Origin: Patagioenas fasciata
Taxonomy: Eukaryota > Chordata > Aves > Columbiformes > Columbidae
Direction: 5' to 3'
Assembly: GCF_037038585.1 (NCBI RefSeq)
Contig: NC_092523.1
Span: 44,481,001 to 44,545,000, forward strand
Length of the DNA: 64,000 nt
Below, one piece after another: positions 49,274-61,417 of the stretch (the first letter of the stretch is position 1; every line of letters begins with the position of its first letter). Position numbers and translations under genes: made by a program. The notes under the pieces are model-generated. The model had not been told where the DNA came from and ran no database searches. It saw nothing but the letters and a program-made list of their open reading frames with translations.

Positions 49274-52200
49274 GACAGGCAGCTGTTTCACAGCAAGAGC
49301 AGCCAGAGAAAATCACTAAAACTTCAGAGGAACTGAAACAAAAATAAACCAGCTTTCTCAATCATCATCACATTCCTACGTCATGTCACTGTGCTTCGAA
49401 TTCTGAAAGAAAAAAGGCACCCTCCTCCACTTGGGACAGTCAAAAACAATAGAAAAAAATGGGCTGGAATTGTCTGCAAATGAAATTATTTTCAGACTTG
49501 CATTCTAGTCCTATGTTTATACTACAATCATTGCTAAGCTTTGTATTCCAATAAGAGTTTTTAACACTATGTTATCTGATCTTAAAAGTCAGCTTGTGTG
49601 TTGTGCTTCATTTGTGTTACAGTAAAACAAAGCCCCATTCTGCCTAAAAGTATATATATTTATAGAAAGATAAAACCCACAGGCATCTTAGGGCTGAATG
49701 GAATTACCTGTAACATCAGAGGATGTGTGTTAGTTAAGATCAAGCTTAGAACATATATATGTGTGTGTGTACATACACAGAAACATAAAAAGCAACTGCT
49801 ATTTCACCTTTTGAAAACTCAGAGGCCCTAATGAGGAGGAATAAGTTTCAATTGTACACAAATCCAGCTCAAAAGTGTTAACTTTTTCCTCGCCCTTCCT
49901 AGTTCAGCCAGCCACTGTGTGAGAAACAAGCCTATTCTCACCATGGCACTTCTGTAAAGCACTAGATCTAGTCATCATCTGCTTCTCTTTAGCATTACAG
50001 CAACAATATCCTCCAGCTGAATCTCTTTAGGCCCAACAAAAGAAAACCTGGGTCCTCCACCTTGGACTTGAAGGCTCACAGGTGGCTGTTGTCACTGCAA
50101 CTTTATGTGCAGGGATAGATGGGCACCAAGAGCTATTGCATTTGTATTCAATCTGCTTGGAGCAGTGTCTTTCACACCTTCTGTAACACACACACACAAA
50201 CCCCCATGATCTCAAGAAGTATAAACTTGCCTTCGCAATTATCCCAAGTAATATTCACTTTCAGACAGACATGGCAAGACCCCATTGCCAGGTACCTACA
50301 GAACGCTACCTGGTAACTCTGCTCGAATGCAGCTTTTGCAACCCAGGGCAAAAAGCGGGTGGCACAACTTGTACAGTACTGAGAATTGCAGACCTGAGGT
50401 GAACCCTGCCTATAAACTATTCTGTAAGGATACATAGTGCTGACATATTAGGTTAATATGCCCGGTTTGGTAATAAATGTAGTTTCACCTGAGTTAACTT
50501 CTTGCAATATCAAGAAGTTTAGGAAGTCTGATACAGGGAGGTAACAAGTTTGGATGTCACCATTCTCTTTCTCATGTGAGGGTTTTCACCAAAGACAGCC
50601 TGACTGTTCGTCACAGACCCCCATTTCCTTAGACTACATTTTATTTCCTTGCATTTCCTCATAAAACTTTACTGACAAAAATTTAGGGGATTGACATGAT
50701 ATGAAACATTGTGATTGACTGCATTCTTCCAGCTCCTTGGAAACCAGGGTTTAGCTCTTAACTTCTGAGAGCTAAAGTAAAGTTAACTATTATGAAACCA
50801 GCTACCTGAAGCTGAGAACTGAATTATGCTGTAAATGGTTCAGAGTTCAAAGAAATCTTTAAATTCTTCAATCAGAACACTTCAGTATCTCTAAAACAAG
50901 TGGGGAAATGGGAGCATTTTATGACATATTTCCTCTGTTAAAAATGAAACCAATCATTTTAACACAAAGATCACTTAAACTTATTCAGACAAAGATTTTT
51001 TTTTTCCTGAGAGAGCAAGGAATCACTGGAGTTTGAGGCTGATGGAGGGGGAGAGGGGAAGGTTTAATTTAATTTTCATCATACAATTTGTGTTGGAACT
51101 GTATCCTGTTTTAATGAGTTGAGAGTCACTTTTATGAGCCATTTGCTCACCCCCTCAGATTCTTATGTGAGTGATATCAGGAATTCCTCTCTGCTGAAAG
51201 GAAGCTGAGCCTCTTGCCTTTGTATCAACAATGTAACCTCAGGTTATGCGTAGAACAAAACACCATAGATTGAATCACAAATTCACTGAGGTTTTCTTGT
51301 TAAATACTTTCATAGACTATATATGTGTTGTCATATACACATGCAGAGAGCTTTAGTAAAATACAAGGAAAGAGCACAGCTAAAGCATAGTAGTAGTAGT
51401 ACTGATGCTAGCACACATCACCCGAATTTGCATTTAATGTCTAAATGGAGAAAGTAAACATCATGTTCAATCTTCTGAAGCCTCCAGCACCAAATTACCC
51501 CCTCCCTCTCTCACTCTTCATTGAAGATCAACTCGCAGTGTCACATCATTTACAGAAAAAACTATTGTAATAAATGCCTTAGCTGCAGTGTGAGTGTGGC
51601 ATCATCTAAAGCAGCCTTTTACATGACTTGGAAGCAAGCGGGCTGAAATATAGACAGAAACCCTACATTGCCCTGCAAACCTGGCTGCTCTGACTGCCTG
51701 GGCCTGGGGACAGAAAACTGCAGGGATGGTAGGGCCAGCAAAGTGCTGCACATTTCCATACAACCAAGGAATCAGCCAGCACCATACAAAAGTAACAGGA
51801 GCCTGGTCAATAAAGAATTACAGGATGAGTGAAGGCTGCAGTTGCCAAATGGGACCATGCTGCTCTGCGCTGTTCCCTTCCTGGCCACATGTTGCTTTTT
51901 ATTCTTCTGTGTCACCACTCGCTATGGGAAACTGATCCAGCCACATTTTTTCTTTCCCCTGTAGCTGTTTCCAGCCATATCAGTTTCTGTATCTGGCATA
52001 TCACGTCTGTGCTAACACAAAGTGGGAACAACTTGCCAAAGCTGGGGCTGCCCCTTTCAAAGGCAGCTGATGCTTGGATTGGCTTCAGTAACACTGTGAA
52101 GCTGCACACTGCAGGGTGGGAAGGGGGACACAAAGAAAGAAAATTTTGCTAATGAAGAAGAAACTCAAACTCAAATGTTTGTAATTTAAAAAGTCTAATA

Positions 52201-52964
52201 ACTGCTCTAAGCCCCATTTTTGGATGTGTGAAGCTTGTCATCTGAGGAGAGAGTCCTTCTTAAAATAGAACTATTTTCCTTCAATTATTTAAAACCCTCA
52301 TACTTGAGAGTTGAAAATGTATTATCACAGTATCCAACATTAAAGATGACAACTATAGGAAATATATTGTTTGAAGACAGAAGCTTTCTCAGGCTTGTGA
52401 ATGAATCTGCTGATACACATCACTCTGAAACAGAACTACAGGATTTTTTTAAACTTACGTATGACAGTTTTGCAGCTGCACACATTCTGAGCTCCCATGT
52501 ATGTATCACAAGCTGCACACTTGAACAGACATACAATGTGTACTGAAGACACTTGAAATTTGGCTGATGTTATTCCACAAATCTATTCTTGGATATATGT
52601 CTTAACAGTTATCAGTTCATAATTCAAATAAAATGTATAATAATAAAATTCCTGAATAAAGTCTAGGAATACCAACAAGAAGAATCACCCAGATTACAAG
52701 AAGAAAAAGAAAACAAACAAACAAACAAAACCCCACTATACTCATTTTCTCAGAACATTTTTAAATTATCTTATTTTAGTGGATAGTTATCCCACTGAAA
52801 TAGAGTATATTTTTCTATTCTTAAATTAGGTTATAGGCAACTGATACAAGTACATGAAGTTTCCTGTTATACAATGAATCTGTTGAGATAATAAGTACCA
52901 GCTGGATCTATCCCCAACAGCAATAACAGCATGTAGAGCATTATTATAATGTAACAGATTGTGA
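49274..52964. other. Unassigned noncoding sequence
   Basis: No gene recognised. It holds an AT/GT alternating run at 49,753-49,770, short CA runs near 50,188, and a CAAA repeat near 52,711-52,728. Two + frames of 107 and 103 codons (51,829-52,152 and 52,235-52,546) have no domain I know. Confidence 0.5.
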
Positions 52965-53077
52965 AACAGAAGAGACGGTTTCACTTGTAATAAGGCCCTT
53001 ATGTTAATACAGTAACAGAAGAGGGAGTTTTACTTGTACACAGTTCTTGTAGTAAGGCCCTTATGTTAATATAGTAA
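52965..53077. repeat. Local tandem duplication
   Basis: The first copy (52,965-53,013) and the second (53,014-53,077) share aacagaagag, then acttgta, then taaggcccttatgttaata. The second copy has about 15 extra bases in the middle. It lies just upstream of a CA run and the CR1 5' edge. Confidence 0.8.
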
Positions 53078-53137
53078 ATTACTTTAAAGGTAAATTCTCT
53101 CAAAATATTGTCTATTAATGTTTTTGGGAGTTTGATT

Positions 53138-53150
53138 ACACACACACACA
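53138..53150 (+). repeat. Short CA microsatellite
   Basis: A 13-base alternating CA run immediately before the first recognisable CR1 text. Confidence 0.9.
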
Positions 53151-54853
53151 GGGTAAAATGTGGGCCCACTGCTGAAACAAGTGGGGCCCTTGGTGACATA
53201 GGACATGGAAAAGGCTGAGGAATATCTTCTTCACTCCGCTCTTTACTGGCAAGACTGGCCATCAGGAACCTCAGGTCCCAGAGAGCAATGGGAAAATCTG
53301 GAGCAAGGAAGATGTAGCCTTGGCAGAAGGGGGTCAGGTCAGGGAGTACTTAGGCAAACTGGATTTATGTAAGTCCATGTGCCCTGATGGGATGCACCCA
53401 CAAGTGCTGGGGAAGCAGGCAGCTGTTCATCATGAGGCCAGTTTTTATAATCTTTGATTGATCATGGTGACTAGGCAAAATGCATGAAGACTGGAGGAAA
53501 GCAAATGTCACTCCTGTCTTCAAGGAGGACACAGGGAATTACAGGCTGGTCAGCCTCACCTTAGACCCTGGGAAAGTGGTGGAGCATCTAATCCTGGAAA
53601 GCATTTCCAGGCATACAAAAGACAAGAAAGTCACCAGGAGCAGTCAGCCTGTCCTCACCAAGGGTAAGTCATGCTTGACCAACTTGAAAAACTTCTACAA
53701 CTAAATTACTAACCTGGCAGATGAGGGGAGAGCACTGTATATTTACCTGTATTTGAGTAAGGCTTTTGACACCATCTCATAAAAGGTTCTCAGAGAGAAG
53801 TTGTTGAAACATGGGCTGGATAAGGAGTGATGTGGATTGAAAACTGGCTGAACAGCCTGGCCCAGAAGGTGGAAGTCAGTGGAAGTCTAGCTGAAGACCA
53901 ATAATTAGCAGCATATTCCACAGCTCAATGGGGAGTTCAGTACTATTTAAGATGTTAATTTATGGTCTGGATGATGGGGAAGAGTGCACCCTCAGCAAAT
54001 TTACTGATGACACAAAACTGGGGAGGAGTGGCTGACATACCAGAGGCTTGTACCATCATCCATGGGGACCTCAACAGGCTGGAGAAATGGGCTGCCAGGA
54101 ATCTCATTAAGTTCAATAAGGGTAAGTGAAAAGTCTGCACCTGGGAGGAAAACCTTCATGCACCAGTGTATGCTGGGTGCCACCCAGGTGGGAAGCAACT
54201 TGGCAGAAAAGCACCTGGGGTCCTGGTGGACCATGAGCCAGCAATGTGCACTTGCAGTAAAGAAGGCTAATGGGCTCCTGGGCTGCATTAGTAGTGTTGC
54301 CAGCAGATTTAGGGAGATGAACCTTCCTCTCTGCTCACCACTGGTGAGGCTACACCTGAAGTGCTGTTTTCAGTTCTGTGCTCCCCAGTACAAGAGAGGC
54401 ATGGACATGCTGAAGAGAGCCTATTGAAGGGCCACTAAGAAGACTGGAGCATCTTTCCTATGAGGAAAAGCTGAGAGCTGTGGCTGTTCAGTCTGGAGAA
54501 GACTCGGAGAGGGATCTTATTCATGTGTACAAATACCAGAAGGGATGGTGACAAGATGACAGAGTCAGGCTCTTTTCGGTGGTAGCCAGTGAGAGGACCA
54601 GAGTCAATGGGCACAAATGGAAACACAGTAGGCTCCATCTGAGCACCAGGAAACACTTCTTTACTGCGAGGCTGACTGAGCACTAACACAGGTTTCCCAG
54701 AGAGGTGGTAGATTCTCACTCCCTGGAGATATTCAAAAGCCATCTGGACATGGTCCTCAGCAATTGGCTGCAGGTGGCCCTGCTTGAGCAGGCAGGTTTG
54801 AGATTACCTCCAAAGGTCCCTTCCAACCTCAACCATTTTGTGATCCTGTAAAA
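53148..54853 (+). mobile_element. CR1 LINE, longest copy in the window, 5'-truncated and broken
   Basis: CR1 ORF2 can be followed for about 1.7 kb in shifting frames. It starts NVGPLL...DMEKAEEYLL near 53,155, followed by the pre-RT linker and RT text (53,480-53,704, MHEDWRKANVTPVFK and GNYRLVSLT). RT motif A reads YLSKAFDTIS near 53,750, and a FTDDTKLG motif C near 54,000 keeps both Asp. At 54,062-54,427 it reads GWRNGLPGISLSS, CALAVKKANGLLGCI and LVRLHLKCCFQFCAPQYK. The 3' end has ccttccaacctcaaccat and the tail tgtgatcctgta. The endonuclease domain is missing, and several frameshifts and stops make it inactive. The 102-codon antisense frame is a shadow. Confidence 0.92.
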
Positions 54854-55100
54854 ACATAGACAAGCTATGCCTGCTAAGTGCTACAAACTTTTAGCAGGCA
54901 AGAACATATACATGGGCAAAGCTAAACATTATGCACCAGGAGCTGACAGAGTTGCAGAAAACCATTCCACAAATGTCAAGTAGCTTAGAAACAGATATAT
55001 GTTCAGCAATGAGCATAAATGCAAACAGTTTAAATTATTTGACAAGAAAAGGTTTTGTTCAAATTCCTCATTAATAAAATTTGTTTCCTTTCCAGGCTTT
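54854..55100. other. Unassigned sequence
   Basis: No gene recognised. It lies directly after the CR1 3' end. Confidence 0.5.
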
Positions 55101-55740
55101 CTACAAGCTGTTCTGCTGAGCAGCATTTACACTTGATTTTGATATCTTTAGAGCTAGTCTAGTTTTTTTGACAGATTTTGAAGTTGTCTGTTCAGCCATA
55201 ACTGTTGGTACCTTCCAAAGCAAAGTATTTTTTGTCTTGCTATTGGCAAAATTTACCAGGTTCCTATGCATCTCCCACTACTGAAAAGTATTTGCAAAAT
55301 TAAGTTTTATCTTCTAAAGGCAATGACTGAGTAGTTGAGTGGACCACCAGCTTGGGAGCAAAGCTGGTGGGAACACTGGCCTGTTTGGCAAATGTCTGCA
55401 TACCAGTCCTCATCCAAGATGGCCTGCTGACCGCCAAGAAACATTCAGTGGCACACTTGTTGCTGATAGATCAAGTTGAAAACAGCCACCTGCTGTCAGC
55501 TTGCATGATTTTGTTTTTCTGAACAAGGCTCACAGCATTTGGTGCGTGTTTTTTCCAAAAAGCTCCAGTGCCCAGATTTTTGCTTCCCCGTTCTGATATG
55601 ATAATAAAGTAGTTTGAAACATGTTTCTTGATAGCATGTTTTGCAGAAGACAACCCTTCCCCCAAGCGTTTACTTATTACTGAAGAAAATCCATACATTT
55701 TGATAACCCTAACGATGTGTTTAAGACCCCACTCTACATT
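55101..55740 (-). pseudogene. Unidentified coding-like stretch, possibly a dead exon or retrocopy
   Basis: Reading down from 55,740 on the - strand, one frame runs to a TAA at 55,300-55,302 (about 147 codons) with a single TGA at 55,471-55,473. It starts after ttttggtttttcag, a good 3' splice-site sequence. Visible text includes NVEWGLKHIVRVIKMYGF, SERGSKNLGTGAFWKKHA and, after the TGA, QTFAKQASVPTSFAP. In another phase 55,271-55,101 gives a 56-codon Lys/Ser-rich segment with SKSVKKTRLALKISKSSV. I recognise no family. Sequence upstream of 55,740 is not open. It could be a decayed exon, a processed copy, or chance. Confidence that it was ever coding is low to moderate. Confidence 0.3.
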
Positions 55741-56779
55741 CCTGAAAAACCAAAAGTTTCTACACTATAGTTACTCCCATACAGCTCACATCTCTTGAAA
55801 TGTGACAGCATCCTGAGATGTTTAACTAGTGTTCTTACGATGTACAGAAAAATACATGCAGGAAACAAGTATAAAAATACATATCTATCATCTTTTCAGT
55901 TGCTGTCACATCTTTAGGTTGCATCTTTTGATACTCGTGAAGTAACAGCATTCTACATATGGCCTGCAGTTGCACATTAATTAATTTATAATGGAAAGTC
56001 AATGTAACTAAAATAAGTTTGGAAAGACCAATATTTCATGCCAGAAAAGTGACCTGAGTTCAAGAAATTATTTATTAGCTACTGACTATATTTTCCTGTG
56101 ATAGGAGCACATTTTCTATGCAATAACATTTGGGCACACATGTAAACCCTTGCAAACAGCAATTACACTCACCTCAGGTCACAAGCTTCATCTTCCGAGT
56201 AACAATCTCCAAATGTAAACAGGATATGTGTGCTGCAGAACTCAGACTTGGAAGCAGACTACACAACAAGGATTAATAAAGATGTTTACACTGGATTCTT
56301 TGTTTACAACAGTTTAGATAGGATTACACAGTTTAGAGTATCACATTCTCAACTTTTCCATTCCCCTTGGACATGCGAACCATCACCAGTAACTCAGGTA
56401 ACTCAGGGCTGGCTCATAATCACCACATACGTTTGAAAAAAACAACCCAACAAGAATAAAGGGAAAAAAAAAAAAAGGAAAAAGAAAAAAACCTCAAAAA
56501 CGTGTAATTCCAGCATCTCTGAAATTTACAGTAAATGGTACCTCTTCGATATACAAGCGGTTATCACATGTGGATAGCATAAATTTTCTAAAATCCAGCT
56601 ACTCTTCTAGTCTTGTTCCTACTTTAAGAGGGGATTCCATTTTCTCTATAGAACTAGTACTTTAAAATGGATGGATTTTGCAGCAGCATCTTTAGCGAAG
56701 GGAAAACAAACAAACGACCAGCAAACAACCAGCAGAAATAATCAAATTAACAAAACCGCTAAGAAATCATCTCAGGATA
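55741..56779. other. Unassigned noncoding sequence
   Basis: No gene recognised. A-rich runs occur near 56,463-56,491. Confidence 0.5.
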
Positions 56780-57034
56780 CGTTTTAGGCGGAGGCATGCG
56801 ACACTTTCGCAAGCAGAGAAATCGAAATCCGGCGGTTCCCAGGCAGCCCGCCGCAGCGCAGTACCGGCAGTCAGCACACGGGGTCTCTCGCACACGCACA
56901 GACTCATCCCTCAGCCTCCCCTCAGGGTTCGCTAAAAACAGGATTTCGCAGGTCAGCTTTGAAATCCGGGACCTCTCCCCGAAACAGCTAGGCCCACATA
57001 AGCAAGGCGTCGGGCCCTTAAACTGCAAGTTTCG
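56780..57034. other. CpG-rich islet, candidate promoter
   Basis: I count 21 CpG in about 255 bases at roughly 55% GC, by far the strongest CpG cluster in the window. A palindromic CACGTG E-box lies just beyond it at about 57,091-57,096. Overlapping frames on the two strands (86 codons +, 110 codons -) show no domain. Such an islet in a CpG-poor bird genome often marks a transcription start or an enhancer. I see no clear donor splice site that would fix the strand. Confidence 0.45.
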
Positions 57035-60000
57035 CAGAGAAGAAATGGAAAGCTGACATTTTTTAAAACTATTATTAGGAAAAAAAACCACACGTGGGAC
57101 ACCGCACTGCAGTTCAGCTGCAGGCTCGCAGGGATATTCTCTGAGCAGTCACACTCTCATTGCTCCGAGTCCTTGAGCTACCTTAACTCTTCATCCTGCC
57201 CTGACCTCATTTATTTCTACTATGACTCTACACAACTCTATCACCTATTTGTAATACAATATTAGCAAGGTCCTGTTACAGCACATTGTTGGGGTACAAA
57301 CCGCTATCAGGAATTTCAGGAATACAGCCTTATCTCCTCACTTCTCTTTGTGACTTGTTCAAACACAATTTCTCTCGACTTTGTTATCGCATCTGTATTT
57401 TTCTCCAGATGTTTTCTAGATGTCTTAAAATGGTAGCGTACATCTTGTAAGAACCTGATCTTCTGTCCCCGCATAGTTTATGGTCCAAGGAGGCAACAAA
57501 CACACTAAACACACTGTGCGTGCCTTGAGGCTTGCTTGCCCCAGCACTTTACTAATTTGTAAAGATGTTGTAGGTGTAGATGGTTTATTACTTACTGTGT
57601 CTTAGATGAAAGAGAGGCCTGGAAAAAGTTTAAAGATCAGAAGGTAGAATCAGCCTATGAACTTATAAGCACAATTTATTTTTATGAATACAGGTATTTT
57701 GATTTTAAAGCACAAAATTTCAGAACTGTTATCTTCAGGCATTAATTCCCCTGACATATTTTAAGTAACAGTTTTCTCATATTATTTTTATACTCTGTTT
57801 TATGAAATGCACTTTGTTTTTCGTACTAGTTTGCATTACTTTTATTACTTATTAGTAGCAAGGAATGTGATAGGCAAACAAGAGAGATCTAATCTCATCT
57901 GATTGACATTCCTAGCACTAAAAGAAGAAAAAGTGAAAGAATTGCTGCCACTTTTTCTTGCAAAGGTAAGTGCATTCAAGATTTTTTTAGCATGTATTAC
58001 CCACGCTCTGCATGCTTGTGGTTTAGCCAGAATGCAAGTATACCTAAAAGATTACTGAGAGAAGGTCAGATCAGCATGACGTCCCTTCTGTGGTTTGGAC
58101 CAATTACCTTCATTGTACATTTTTTGTCCTTGGAGTGAAAAATGCTACTTTATAATGAAAAGCTGGAAGCACTAAGGTCATTGTTTGTGACACCTAAGGG
58201 ATGAGGATGGAAATAAGTGTTATATTTGTTCACGTTGTCCAGACCATTATAACAACGGCAGTCTTAGTCATCCCATCACTATTTTTTTCCTTAACTATGG
58301 CTGAAGAGGTCAATAAATTTAACTGAACTCTCATCTATGAAACACCCAATTTATTGTAATAAGAATAAATGCTATGTCATCAACTTGCAGTATTCTATTA
58401 AGTACATATTTTTAGCAGATTTGTGAAAGCTATTGATTGGATACATCTGGCCAATTCCATGTTTCTAAAATCCCAGCACATTTCATTTATAAAATAATAT
58501 TTCAGGTGGAAGAAGGTGACCTTCGCTGAGCAAGCAGTGCTTTTTAAAGTGTTTAAATGTGCATCTATAATGCAGAGAAATTTTTTTTGTTTATTTGTTT
58601 CGTTTTTAAACTTTGGCAATGCAGAGCTTGCTTCAAGAAAGAATTAAAAATTGTTAAGAAAATATGAGTTATCCACTGATATTATTTTGTAAATGCATAC
58701 TGCCTTTTTAAAGGGTCTCCAGTCTAAATTAAGCATCCATATTTGATGTAGTAAGTGCAGGTAAGCAGTGCGGGGGGACTGGAATGAAGGTCAGTTTGCC
58801 CTGTTACTATGCAGTGAAAGCTCATATGTTGAAACAAATATTCGTATAGGCTAAATTTACAAAGATACACAGCTGAAGGGAGAAGGAAAGCAGTAAAATA
58901 ATGTATAAAGCATTAACCTACAAACCCCAAACAGCAGCAACAACAATATATTTGACAATCTTAGGTGAGTAATCCAAAGAACAGCACTGATCACTAGGCT
59001 AAGTCAGCTTTATGCCCTTTTTTCCACAAGGACACAAAGCAGGCAGGGATCCACAGCCCCACAAGAACCTTCAGCCCATCCTGCCACAGGAACTTGAACT
59101 ACTGTCAAGCAGCTCATTCAGCATGAAGGGGGGACATGATCGCTTTCAGGAGGCCAGCAATTTGCATTCTTCCCCTTTTATTTATGTATGCCTTTTATTT
59201 ATGCACACTTTCAAAGCATCAAAAATCTGCAGAAGCTCTTCGCCTCCTCCCCAATTCTCTCTGCCGGTCCTGAGCCACACTCAGTTTGCATCTGACAAAG
59301 ACTTCAGCAAATTAAAAAAAAAAAAAAAGCTCTGTATTCCTCATATCATACCTATTGCAAGCACAACAAAGTAAGCAATATGTCATGGATATATATATAT
59401 CAGGTACTACACAGAAACCTGAACAAACCAGCTTTCAGGAAACAATTGAGAAAAGGGCTATGTATATGCAGAGAAATAACTGAAGTCTGAATTTGCCCTG
59501 CCTGGGTACACTCCTTTCAAGCTTTTTGAGCACTGAAGCGCTGCCTCCTTCCATTGTTTCTGAAGACTGCATACAAAACACTTTGGGAGGAAGGAAATGG
59601 GTGGTACTATGTTCTACAAAGGAGCAAAGAGAAGCTGTGTGAGAAAGCAGCTAATATAAGCAACAGGAAGAGGTTAATAGGGTGAGAGAATTGTGCATCT
59701 AAAGAACAAGAGAGGCGTGAGAAGCAGGAAAAGCACGTATTTGCTGGGAAGAGAAGCAGCAGCTAAGTACACCCTTTCTTATTCAAGAAAACTCTTAAAA
59801 CATGAATGTTTTGTTGTATCATGTTGAAGAGCAATAAATACATAAGCCTTATGAACATGAATTTCAAGAAAATCTTTGCTATGACACTTTCACAAATACA
59901 ACAACTGACTTGCCAAATAAACTTCATGTGGACCAAGACCCAGTATGCAAATTTCAGGAAGCTTGGTGATTTTGCCAACATCATTATTTGAACATAAGAC

Positions 60001-61372
60001 AAAACAAAATACAAAACTCTTTAACAACTATTATATTCAGCCTTAATCAGAGAGGGACCTCCACCAGTTTTCAGGTCCATACAGCTTAAACAGTTGCACT
60101 GTGCTAATACCTCCACTCACATCACATGGACTCAAAGGCATCACACAGAACCCAGGGACAGTCAAGTTCTTTAGCTTAAGGAGTCAGGACTCCAGCTTTC
60201 CTTGGAGGTTGCATTTCACAGACCTTTAAGTTTTCTTGTTCTCCTCTAACTCTGACAAAAAGGCACAGATTTTGTCAAAGTACAGTACTGAAACCTGGCT
60301 AAAATTCTTCAGCCAAGATCTCAGCTGATGTTACAGAGTGAAAAAATCACTTATTTCATAGGTCGCCCAAAATACAAAAGCTGGCCAGGATGTGTGTCAT
60401 CAACAATATTCTATGAGGACTTGATGATAGGATAATCAGAGTGAGAAAAATAGGATAAAATTCAGATAAAAAGGCAGATTACACTTCATTTTAAGCAGTA
60501 GTTTTAGATCGATATTAAAAAAAATTCAAACTGCACAAGATGCAGAGGGCTACACAAGTTTCCACTCCCCTACCTGTCCTACTGAAGTTTGTCTTATTCG
60601 GACAAGACAGACAGGAAGAACGTATGGCCACAGTAAGACATATGCACAGCTTAAAAAACGTTTACTGCAAGAAAGGTGTACATACGCACATGGAGGCTCA
60701 TTACCTTTTAACTGCTGGGGCTGTAGATCAGTCGTCCAACTAAGAAAGACAGCAAAGCCTACCTCTTCCTTCAGAGCAAAACATTTATTCAAGGGGCTTT
60801 GTATGAGGGTGCCCTGAACTGCCAAATCAGAACTACCCTTCCAGCTCTACACCAAAGTTGAAAAGCAGTGCCTCAGTCAGGAAAGCTGCTTTCTGTCGGT
60901 GCAATTCCCTGTTTTACTTGGACTCTGACCACAGACACCCAGGAAGCAAAACCATCTTGGGCCACACAGACTATCTGCTGTTGGAAAAAAACCCAAACAA
61001 ACAAACAAACAAAAGCAACAGTTCAGATGATCTTGTTACACAAAACTCAATAAAAACTTGATTTAAAAAAACCCTGTATTTCTCTAGTGATGAGAAAAGC
61101 CTCCAAAAAGATTGAACACACCACCTGGGCAATTTATCTCTGCCACAGCTACTGACCCTGGGGCAAGTGCCAATTTTTTTCTGGGACCGTGTCAAAATAA
61201 TTTGGTGATGACTGAAAAGGCATTTTAAACACAACTACTCTGGTGAAAGTTTCAGTTTAAAAATACTTACAAACTGTACCTCTCAAATGCCTTTAAATAA
61301 CGCTGTACTAGCTTCTTTTTCACTGCAGACAATGTAGTTAGAAAAAGTGGATGCTGCTTTAGTATACAATGT
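57035..61372. other. Unassigned noncoding sequence
   Basis: No gene recognised. It holds an A15 run at 59,314-59,328, a short TA run near 59,391-59,400 and a CAAA repeat near 60,995-61,013. The 120-codon + frame at 59,012-59,374 runs into the A15 and has no motifs. Confidence 0.5.
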
Positions 61373-61417
61373 TTATATATACATACATACACACACACAC
61401 ATATACAGACACACACC
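61373..61417 (+). repeat. TA/CATA/CA compound microsatellite
   Basis: Alternating purine-pyrimidine tract: tatatacatacatacacac followed by acacacatatacagacacac. It is likely variable in length between individuals. Confidence 0.9.

Noticed and set aside
54435..54743. 102-codon - strand frame
   Set aside because: Antisense shadow of the + strand CR1.
55471..55473. In-frame TGA read as a possible selenocysteine codon
   Set aside because: No SECIS-like structure was identified and the downstream phase change fits decay better.
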